Below are positions 25,352 through 32,955 of a stretch of 64,000 bases of DNA, one piece after another. A program made the translations under genes and the position numbers. Under the pieces are notes generated by a model, which was not told the DNA's origin, made no database searches, and saw only the letters and a list, made by a program, of their open reading frames with translations. Each line of letters starts with the position of its first letter. The stretch's first letter is position 1. Origin of the DNA: Aestuariibaculum suncheonense (lineage in GTDB: Bacteria; Bacteroidota; Bacteroidia; Flavobacteriales; Flavobacteriaceae); the NCBI RefSeq assembly GCF_014596935.1, contig NZ_JACVXC010000006.1, forward strand, positions 124,001 to 188,000. The letters run 5' to 3'.

Positions 25352-27295
25352 ATGCAAGAACTAAAACTTTCAGATTGGTTACCTACCACAAACAAAGAGG
25401 TTAAAATACGCGGATGGGAAGAACTCGATGTTATCCTGTTTAGCGGTGATGCTTATGTGGATCATCCAACCTTTGGCCCGGCCGTTATTGGTCGTACTTT
25501 AGAAAGTTATGGATTAAGAGTAGCTATTGTGCCGCAGCCTAATGTGAACGATAACCTTCAGGATTTCGTAAAGCTTGGTCGTCCTAAATTATTCTTTGGG
25601 GTTACCGGCGGTTGTATGGACCCTATGATTAGTAATTATAATGCTAATAAAAAGCGTCGTGATAAAGATGCCTATACACCAAATGGAGAAATAGGCTTTC
25701 GTCCTGATTATGCCACAACGGTATATTCTAATATATTAAAGGAAAAATGGCCTGATGTTCCGGTGTTGATTGGAGGGATTGAAGCTTCTTTACGTCGTGT
25801 TACGCATTACGATTACTGGAGTGATAAACTTATGCCTACCATTTTAGAGTCATCTAAAGCTGATATGCTGGTGTATGGAATGGGAGAGCAACCGCTTCGT
25901 GAAATTGTTCGTTTGTTACAAAAAGGAGTGCCATTTAGTAGTTTGAATACTATAAATCAGACAGCGGTTCTCATAAAAAAGGATGAATCTATTCCAAAAA
26001 ACAGTAATTGGGAAGATGTTGAAATCGCATCACATGAAACCTGTTTAAAAGATAAAAAGGCTTATGCATCTAATTTTAAGGTGATCGAGCAGGAGTCAAA
26101 TAAATTGGCAGCGCGTCGTATTTTTCAAAAGGTGGGAGATAAAACGTTAATGATTAATCCGCCGTACCCAACTATGACGGAAGAAGAAATTGATGCGTCT
26201 TTCGATTTACCATATACACGATTACCACACCCAAAATATAATAAACGCGGACCCATTCCAGCTTTTGAAATGATTAAGTTCTCCATTAACATTCACCGTG
26301 GATGTTTTGGAGGGTGTAGTTTCTGTACGATTTCGGCACACCAAGGTAAATTTATTGCTTCTCGTAGTCAGGAGTCTATTTTAAAAGAAGTTGATAAGGT
26401 TGCCAACATGCCAGACTTTAAAGGTTACTTATCTGATATTGGCGGGCCAAGTGCAAATATGTATAAAATGAAGGGTAAAATTCAGTCTATATGCGACAAG
26501 TGTGTGGCACCTTCATGTATTTCTCCAGTTATTTGTAGTAATCTGGATACGTCACATAAACCGTTAACGGAATTGTATCAGGCGGTTGATAGTCATCCTA
26601 AAGTGAAGAAATCGTTTATAGGTAGTGGTATTCGTCATGATATGCTGGTGCCGGAATTCAATAAGAATGCCGATCCTAAAGAACTTGATGATTACACTGA
26701 AGAGGTGATGACCAAGCATGTTTCTGGTCGACTAAAAGTAGCGCCAGAACATACTAGTGATCCGGTTTTAAAATTAATGCGTAAACCATCGTTTACCTAT
26801 TTTCATAAATTTAAGGAGCGTTTCGATAAGATTAATGTGAAGCACAAATTGAAACTTCAGTTAATCCCTTATTTCATATCGAATCACCCGGCTTGTGAAG
26901 CTGAAGATATGGCGAATCTGGCAGCTGAAACCAAAGATATGGGCTTTCAGTTAGAACAGGTGCAAGGGTTCACGCCGACCCCTATGACGGTAGCAACGGT
27001 AATTTATTATAGCGGATATCATCCATATACGTTGAAGAAAGTCAATACGCCAAAAACCAGAAAAGAGAAAGATGAACAACACCGTTTCTTCTTCTGGTAT
27101 AAAGATGAAAATAAAGCCTGGATAAAAAATACTTTGAACAAATTAGGACGTCAGGACTTATTAAAAGTATTGCTTCCTGAAAACGATTCGTGGCGAAAAA
27201 ATAAACCAGGTAAACCGAAGCATACGTTTGATGATGCAGTGCCGTTTAATAAGCGTAAAAATAAAGCCAAATTTAAATCAAAGAATAAACGTTAA
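25352..27295 (+). CDS. YgiQ-family radical SAM protein
   Basis: 647 residues. The radical SAM cluster motif is C318-x3-C322-x2-C325 in RGCFGGCSFCTISAHQGK. N-terminal region (ELDVILFSGDAYVDHPTFGPAVIGR) is the domain placed before the cluster in UPF0313/YgiQ proteins, resembling a cobalamin-type fold; the C-terminal part ends in a Lys/Arg-rich tail. Substrate of the family is not established. Single gene, with a bidirectional terminator after it. All family motifs seem complete. Confidence 0.93.
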   Translation: MQELKLSDWLPTTNKEVKIRGWEELDVILFSGDAYVDHPTFGPAVIGRTLESYGLRVAIVPQPNVNDNLQDFVKLGRPKLFFGVTGGCMDPMISNYNANKKRRDKDAYTPNGEIGFRPDYATTVYSNILKEKWPDVPVLIGGIEASLRRVTHYDYWSDKLMPTILESSKADMLVYGMGEQPLREIVRLLQKGVPFSSLNTINQTAVLIKKDESIPKNSNWEDVEIASHETCLKDKKAYASNFKVIEQESNKLAARRIFQKVGDKTLMINPPYPTMTEEEIDASFDLPYTRLPHPKYNKRGPIPAFEMIKFSINIHRGCFGGCSFCTISAHQGKFIASRSQESILKEVDKVANMPDFKGYLSDIGGPSANMYKMKGKIQSICDKCVAPSCISPVICSNLDTSHKPLTELYQAVDSHPKVKKSFIGSGIRHDMLVPEFNKNADPKELDDYTEEVMTKHVSGRLKVAPEHTSDPVLKLMRKPSFTYFHKFKERFDKINVKHKLKLQLIPYFISNHPACEAEDMANLAAETKDMGFQLEQVQGFTPTPMTVATVIYYSGYHPYTLKKVNTPKTRKEKDEQHRFFFWYKDENKAWIKNTLNKLGRQDLLKVLLPENDSWRKNKPGKPKHTFDDAVPFNKRKNKAKFKSKNKR

Positions 27296-27306
27296 TTCGT
27301 AAGAAA

Positions 27307-27345
27307 TAAAAAAAGCCTTGTATTCAATACAAGGCTTTTTGTTTT
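27307..27345. terminator. Bidirectional terminator between ygiQ and the S9 peptidase gene
   Basis: Inverted repeat AAAAAGCCTTGTAT / ATACAAGGCTTTTT (about 27311-27340) between two convergent genes, with A-rich left and T-rich right flanks, so it serves both strands. Confidence 0.92.
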
Positions 27346-27359
27346 TATAGCGGTTATGG

Positions 27360-30149
27360 CTACTCTTTTAAAAGTTCATAGCCTTGATTAATTCCTTTTT
27401 CAATGGCAGGAACACCGCGTTCCATCCAAACAGGTTTTGCGGCACCTTGTAAGTAGTAATCAAAAAACTGTGACATTCTTAAGGTAAAGTCTTTTCTGTT
27501 TTGGTATTTTAATGGCCAGTGCGGTTCGTCATTGTAATTTAAAAACCAAGCGGGTTTACCTAATCGGCGTAAGCTTACAAAGAACTCAATACCTTGATAC
27601 CACGGTACGTGTCCATCGGCATCGTTATGTAAAATCAATAAAGGAGTGTTAATTTTATCAATATTGAAAATAGGTGAATTTTCAATATAACGCATTGGAT
27701 ATTCCCAAGGTGTTCCTCCAATACGACTTTGGGTATGCTCGTATTGAAATTGACGACTTAATCCAGTCCACCATCGTATTCCGCCGTAAGCGCTAATCAT
27801 ATTCACAACGGGAGCGCCAGATTCAGCAGCTTTAAACATATTGGTTTTTGTTACTAGATATGCAATTTGATAGCCACCCCAACTGTGACCTTGTAAGCCA
27901 ATATTATTTTTGTCTATAAATCCTTGTTTAATGATGGCGTTGGTTCCGGAAACCACACAACTTAAGGCGCTTTCGCCAGGGTAGCCTTCACGGTATTTTA
28001 CATTCGGGTTGAAAATAACATAACCGCGACTGGCGTAATAGCTATAGCTAATGGTAGAACGCACGAAAGATGGTGGTCTGTGTTTGTGAATATCGTCTGA
28101 ACTGCGTTCGTAGAAATTAACAATCATTGGGTACTTTTGGTTCGGGTCGAAGTTTTCGGGTTTAACCAATAAGCCTTCCAGTTCTTCACCGTCTAAAGAA
28201 GTCCATTTCACCAGTTCTATCGTTCCCCAGTTAAAATCCTTTTGTTGCGGATTGGCATCACTTAAAACGGTTTGTTTTTTAAAACTTAAATCGGTTAATC
28301 GTAAATTAGGGAATTCAGTAAACGATTCGCGTGTAAATAGTAAAGCATCACTTAATTCGGCTTTTGTTGGTTTGCTATAACTAAAATCGCCTTCCTCTAA
28401 TTGTTTTATGGTGTTGTTTTTAGGGTTGAATTCAGCAAAACCTCCAGCTTTGGTGGTTTCATTAAATGTTGATAACAACCACTCGTTTTTCACGCTTATA
28501 GATTCTTCTTCCTTGTCTAATTTGATGTATCTGTAAACGATTTTATTGGCGCGTCCGTTGGTTAAGTTTGAAGTTTCACCCGTATTCGGATTGTATTTCC
28601 AGATGTCGTAGCGATCGTAAAGTAAGATGTGTTTATCGTCTTCCATCCATCCGGCAGTACCATAAGAGCTAGGGAAATCTGGTGAATCATTTAATTCGTC
28701 GTAAAATACTTTTCCTTTGGTCAATTCTAAATATTTGTTAGTTTTTACATTGTAGGTAAACCAGGTACTGTCAATGGAGTGATACCCAAAAACAAATGCG
28801 CCTTTCGGACTTAAAGATGCATTTGGCATCTGTTTTAAAATGATTTTTTGATTGCCGGTTTTAGTATTTACAATAGCGTAATCTTTGAGAGATCTTCCTG
28901 TCCATTGACTTTCAAGTGAGTATGGTGTTGGTGTATTTACTAATGTGATGTTAGAGTTGCCTTTATTGGTAAGCGTTGAATAAGGGAAGGCTTCCGTTTC
29001 AATCTGAACCGTTTTTTTATTATTGAAATTATAAACAGTTTCATAAGACTTAATAGTGTCGTTTTTTACCTGCAACTCCTGAACCGTGTATAGTCTAGGT
29101 TCGTTATACGTCCACACTTCTAAATTTACAATTTCGTCTTTTAGTAACGTGGTGTCTTTAATGATAGGAGGTTTTCGTAATCCGAAATATAACTTAGATT
29201 CATCTTTTGAAAACGTTATTGTACCATCTTTAGAAACTAAATAACCGTTTGGAGTGGTTGCGTTGTCGTATAGTTTACTGGCAGTTTCTTGTCCGGCTTC
29301 CCAAATATAAAGTTCGTTTGGTCTAATTTGTACTTTAGTTGTGTCGGCATCGACCACAAAGGCAAAACGTTTTCCGGTTTCACTGAAGCTTAGTTTGTTG
29401 TATTTTGCTTTTTTTCCGGAATAAATATTGGTTAATTGCGATGTGTTAAAATCGTAAATAAACACACCTTCACCGTTATTATCTTTATCACCGGTTGTTG
29501 AAAATGCCAGTGTTTTACCTGTTTTAGCAAAGGTGTAATGAGTAACATATTTAAAAGTGTCCTGTGCTTTAGAGTTAAGGTTTCTAATCACTAAATGATA
29601 ACCATTGGTTTTGCTTACCTTTTTAGGTTTTGCATCTTTTTTATCGTCTTTGGTTTCGGTGCTATCAGTCTTGATTTCTTTTTTTGGAGCTTTAATATCT
29701 TCTAGAAGATACCCGATATAGCCCGACCATTTTTCAGGGAGTTGATATGATTTTACATTGCCTATTTTGTCGAGTTCTTTGGAGTCAAGGTTGTAAATTG
29801 CTAAAGAATCTTTTGGTAATTTATCTTTCTTCACCTTGTGACGAAGCATGTTATCTAAACTGTCTTTTAGTGGTTTTATGGTAAAGGCTAAAAATTTAGA
29901 ATCGTAGGTAAACTGACCATTTGTAGCTCTAAAGTATTCTAAAAGGTTTGCTCCTTTGTTAGATGTTACATGAAGATGGCTATCGGCATTTTCCTGTTCT
30001 AAATCGTAAACTATAAAATGTCCGTTGGGAGCAATAGCTTCGTTTTTAATACTATTCCATTGTTGAATATCTGAAAATTCAAGTGTTTTTTTTTGTGCGA
30101 TTGAAACAAAAGACACCAAAATGAAAATGTAGGTAAGGTTTAATTTCAT
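27360..30149 (-). CDS. Prolyl-oligopeptidase-family (S9) serine peptidase, secreted
   Basis: 929 residues with signal peptide MKLNLTYIFILVSFVSIAQ, so periplasmic or exported. N-terminal two thirds form a beta-propeller of repeated strands (with a charged insert near 165-180 rich in Lys/Asp). The C-terminal alpha/beta-hydrolase has the catalytic triad S756 in GLQGHSWGGYQ, D845 in HNDADGHVP and H877 in NDEPHWPL. Such enzymes cut short peptides after proline or other residues. It diverges from the sensor-kinase gene; the intervening segment contains a palindrome. Exact specificity is not predictable. Confidence 0.92.
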   Translation of the reverse strand: MKLNLTYIFILVSFVSIAQKKTLEFSDIQQWNSIKNEAIAPNGHFIVYDLEQENADSHLHVTSNKGANLLEYFRATNGQFTYDSKFLAFTIKPLKDSLDNMLRHKVKKDKLPKDSLAIYNLDSKELDKIGNVKSYQLPEKWSGYIGYLLEDIKAPKKEIKTDSTETKDDKKDAKPKKVSKTNGYHLVIRNLNSKAQDTFKYVTHYTFAKTGKTLAFSTTGDKDNNGEGVFIYDFNTSQLTNIYSGKKAKYNKLSFSETGKRFAFVVDADTTKVQIRPNELYIWEAGQETASKLYDNATTPNGYLVSKDGTITFSKDESKLYFGLRKPPIIKDTTLLKDEIVNLEVWTYNEPRLYTVQELQVKNDTIKSYETVYNFNNKKTVQIETEAFPYSTLTNKGNSNITLVNTPTPYSLESQWTGRSLKDYAIVNTKTGNQKIILKQMPNASLSPKGAFVFGYHSIDSTWFTYNVKTNKYLELTKGKVFYDELNDSPDFPSSYGTAGWMEDDKHILLYDRYDIWKYNPNTGETSNLTNGRANKIVYRYIKLDKEEESISVKNEWLLSTFNETTKAGGFAEFNPKNNTIKQLEEGDFSYSKPTKAELSDALLFTRESFTEFPNLRLTDLSFKKQTVLSDANPQQKDFNWGTIELVKWTSLDGEELEGLLVKPENFDPNQKYPMIVNFYERSSDDIHKHRPPSFVRSTISYSYYASRGYVIFNPNVKYREGYPGESALSCVVSGTNAIIKQGFIDKNNIGLQGHSWGGYQIAYLVTKTNMFKAAESGAPVVNMISAYGGIRWWTGLSRQFQYEHTQSRIGGTPWEYPMRYIENSPIFNIDKINTPLLILHNDADGHVPWYQGIEFFVSLRRLGKPAWFLNYNDEPHWPLKYQNRKDFTLRMSQFFDYYLQGAAKPVWMERGVPAIEKGINQGYELLKE

Positions 30150-30201
30150 GTGTAAGATTTAAAAAGGGTAAAAATAATTAAACCAACCAAATTGGGCCAA
30201 C

Positions 30202-30220
30202 TGTTAAACTAAGTTTAACA
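30202..30220. promoter_or_regulatory. 19-bp perfect palindrome, candidate operator
   Basis: TGTTAAACT-A-AGTTTAACA, nine-base arms around one base, in the divergent gap between the S9 peptidase gene and the LytS-type kinase gene. Position and symmetry suggest a dimeric repressor or activator site; the protein is unknown. Confidence 0.5.
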
Positions 30221-30229
30221 AAGTATGCT

Positions 30230-30258
30230 GTTTGTCAGCTCGTTTCGCAGTTGGTCAG
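30230..30258 (+). promoter_or_regulatory. Pair of 9-bp direct repeats, candidate LytTR site
   Basis: GTTTGTCAG (30230-30238) and GTTGGTCAG (30250-30258), 8 of 9 bases equal, 20 bp from centre to centre. LytTR-domain regulators bind two direct repeats of about 9 bp spaced by roughly one to two helix turns. The adjacent operon encodes such a regulator, so self-control is plausible. Confidence 0.4.
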
Positions 30259-30328
30259 AATTAGCTGTTTTGGGATAATTGATTGCTTTTTATTTATGAA
30301 CGTTAATCAACCTTTTAAATTTACACAA

Positions 30329-32164
30329 ATGAAAAAAATAATTATTTTATTACTCTTTGCTGGTTTATTAAAATTAAACGCTCAGGAAGAAATACGAAAA
30401 ATGATGACAGACACAGTCTGGGAAAAATATGTTCAGTTTGATAAATCGTCACCTTTTTATAAAACTTTTTGGTTTTGGACGAAAGAAAGAATTTTCAACG
30501 GGGTTAACAGAGATGTTATTAAGTTTAGTAGTGATATCAGTATCCAATTAAAAAATTCATTTAATGAGAATGATTCAATAATTATTTGCAATCTAATACA
30601 AGAGTTAAAGGGAATTATTCCTAATAACATTAATTTCTCAACTCAAAAAAAAGGAAATGTTATTATTGAAATAGTCGCTAACGGCACTCGTTTTGGAAGT
30701 AGATCAAAAATAGGAAAATCTGGAATCATATTTAAGGAATATCAAATAGGTTTTAATGATTCTGATAGTTTCGAGAGTAGAAAACGAATATTGGAGTTTT
30801 TTGTGATAAGATCGTTGTGTGGTATTCAAAATGTCAAATATCGTACAAAAACGGGATATGCAATATTTGATGACTTTGATCCTGATCCTGTTTTAACAAA
30901 ATTTAGCTTGTCGGATAGGTTTTTGCTTCAGAAATTATATTCTAAAGACTTGCTTAAGGAAGCTAAAAGTTATATACTCAGCAATTATACTAAAAGGTAT
31001 TATTTAAACTTTTTCTATAAAAATGAAATGAAGTTCTTTGGTGTGATTTTATCAGTTTTAATTACTTTCTTAATTTTTATTTTTTCTTATCGTAGAGTAT
31101 TTAGACGACGATATAGAGTTGGTTATTTAAATTATTTAATGCCAGGCATGGTTTTGATGTTTACCTCATATATTGGAATTAATTTATATGATTATTTAAC
31201 GAGTTCAGGAGGGTTAGGTCTTTATTTGTATTCATGGTTCGTGACTTTAATCGTGTATATACCAATATGTTTAATTGTATTAAGTTTACTTTATGTTTTA
31301 GAGAAGAATATTATTAATAAAGAATGGACCATAGCAAAGCAATTAAAGTTGAAAATTATATTCACATTTTTGGTGATTATAACAATTATTGTTTTAATGT
31401 TTGTTTTTAATAGTGATAATAAATTTAATTTTATTATCAGTCTCATTGGAATTGTTGTTTTTTCAATACGAACTGCATTTTTATACTTAAGGGAGCAAAC
31501 TGAAATACAATTACGAAAAAAAGATATCGAGCTGAGTAAGATGAAAGCGTTAAAGGCGCAGGCAGAAGTAGCTTCGTTAAATGCTAGAATTAATCCACAT
31601 TTTTTATACAATTCGTTAAATTCAATAGTAGGTTTGGTAAGAAGTAATCCTGAAAAAACAGAACAAATGGCCTTGTCTTTGTCCGATTTATTTCGCTATA
31701 ACATTAATCGAAATAATACCTTGAGTTCAACTATAAAAGAGGAGATTGAAGCGGTTCGCGCTTATTTGCAAATAGAACAAATTCGTTTTGGAGACCGTAT
31801 GAAATTTTCAATTGAAGTCGATGAAAGCATAGAGCAGTTTGAAATCCCCCGAAACATTATTCAACCTTTGGTAGAAAATGCTATTAAACACGGCGTATCG
31901 AAAATAAAACACGAAGGTATTATTAAAGTAAAGATCCAAAAAAATAATGAAGTTGTAGAAATTAGTGTGTCCGATAATGGCCCTGATTTTCCAGAAGGTG
32001 TTATTACAGGTTACGGATTGCAAAGTATAAACGATATTTTAAAATTAAGTTACGAGGGCGAAGGAGAATTACATTGGGAAAATGAACCTGCTAAGCGTAT
32101 ATGGATTACCATTAGTGAAAAAGGATTTAATAATATGAAGCGATTTATAAATGAAGCAGTATAG
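30329..32164 (+). CDS. LytS/YpdA-type sensor histidine kinase (His_kinase PF06580 type)
   Basis: Start chosen at ATG 30329, which gives a clear signal sequence (MKKIIILLLFAGLLKLNAQ); upstream in-frame ATGs do not. 611 residues: a periplasmic-type N-terminal region (about 20-230), five membrane spans (about 234-385), a short coiled helix and the kinase. The phospho-acceptor H424 lies in NARINPHFLYNSLNSI and the ATPase N-box is NIIQPLVENAIKHG. The G box region is DNGPDFPEG followed by GYGLQSIND. The gene overlaps the response regulator start by 14 bp, so they are made together. The signal sensed is unknown. Confidence 0.92.
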   Translation: MKKIIILLLFAGLLKLNAQEEIRKMMTDTVWEKYVQFDKSSPFYKTFWFWTKERIFNGVNRDVIKFSSDISIQLKNSFNENDSIIICNLIQELKGIIPNNINFSTQKKGNVIIEIVANGTRFGSRSKIGKSGIIFKEYQIGFNDSDSFESRKRILEFFVIRSLCGIQNVKYRTKTGYAIFDDFDPDPVLTKFSLSDRFLLQKLYSKDLLKEAKSYILSNYTKRYYLNFFYKNEMKFFGVILSVLITFLIFIFSYRRVFRRRYRVGYLNYLMPGMVLMFTSYIGINLYDYLTSSGGLGLYLYSWFVTLIVYIPICLIVLSLLYVLEKNIINKEWTIAKQLKLKIIFTFLVIITIIVLMFVFNSDNKFNFIISLIGIVVFSIRTAFLYLREQTEIQLRKKDIELSKMKALKAQAEVASLNARINPHFLYNSLNSIVGLVRSNPEKTEQMALSLSDLFRYNINRNNTLSSTIKEEIEAVRAYLQIEQIRFGDRMKFSIEVDESIEQFEIPRNIIQPLVENAIKHGVSKIKHEGIIKVKIQKNNEVVEISVSDNGPDFPEGVITGYGLQSINDILKLSYEGEGELHWENEPAKRIWITISEKGFNNMKRFINEAV

Positions 32165-32915
32165 AACCCTTATTATAGATGATGAACCACCAGCAAGACA
32201 ACGGATAAAAGAATTACTTGGCGATTTTTCTGAAACTTTTTTGGTTGTTGATGAAGCTTGTAATGGGGAAGAAGGTGTTGAAAAAATTCAGATTTTAAAA
32301 CCAGATATTATTTTCTTAGATATTCAAATGCCAGAAATGAATGGGTTCGAAATGTTGCAAAAGCTACAAAATATTCCAATAGTTGTTTTTTGTACAGCAT
32401 TTGATGAATATGCATTGCAAGCTTTCGCCACTAATAGTTTAGATTATTTATTAAAACCTGTTAGAAAAGAGCGACTACAACAAACCATAGATAAGCTTAC
32501 TTTTTTTAAACATGAAAAACAGACCGAGCAAATTTTAGAATTGTTAAAACATTTTAATGATAATCGGACTAAAGGCAAGGAGCTAGCCTCTATTACGGTA
32601 AAGGTGGGTAAGAAAATTAGTTTTGTGAAACTTGAAGACGTCGCATATTTCCAGTCTACCGATAAATATGTGTCTATTTTCACAAAGCCAGGAGAAGAAC
32701 ATATCACAGACCAGAGTTTATCCACATTAGATGATCAACTCCCTAAAGGTTTTTTGCGAATTCATCGTAGCCTTATTATAAATACAAATATGGTTTCAGA
32801 AGTTTTTACCCATTTTAATAGTTGTTATAATATCACAATGAATGATAAGCATAAAACAATTTTAAAAAGTGGTAGAAGTTATCAGCCACAAATAAAAGCG
32901 TGGATGGGTATATAA
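32151..32915 (+). CDS. LytTR-family response regulator
   Basis: 254 residues. Receiver domain 1-120 with acidic D10-D11 pair and phospho-acceptor D57 (IIFLDIQMPEMNG), threonine in VFCTAFDEYAL and lysine in YLLKPVRKE. LytTR DNA-binding domain from about 155 (VGKKISFVKLEDVAYFQSTDKYVSI; RIHRSLIINTNMV), ending at 254. Partner of the upstream kinase by overlap. The direct repeats at 30230-30258 are a candidate binding site. It is followed by a bidirectional terminator shared with polA. Confidence 0.95.
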   Translation: MKQYRTLIIDDEPPARQRIKELLGDFSETFLVVDEACNGEEGVEKIQILKPDIIFLDIQMPEMNGFEMLQKLQNIPIVVFCTAFDEYALQAFATNSLDYLLKPVRKERLQQTIDKLTFFKHEKQTEQILELLKHFNDNRTKGKELASITVKVGKKISFVKLEDVAYFQSTDKYVSIFTKPGEEHITDQSLSTLDDQLPKGFLRIHRSLIINTNMVSEVFTHFNSCYNITMNDKHKTILKSGRSYQPQIKAWMGI

Positions 32916-32949
32916 AAAAAGCGATTCAATATTTTGAATCGCTTTTTTT
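32914..32949. terminator. Bidirectional terminator between the LytTR regulator and polA
   Basis: Perfect 16-bp inverted repeat (32914-32929 with 32934-32949; core GCGATTCAA), loop TATT, flanked by seven A and seven T. The plus-strand regulator stops inside its left edge; polA on the minus strand stops seven bases to the right. Confidence 0.95.
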
Positions 32950-32955
32950 ATTTTA

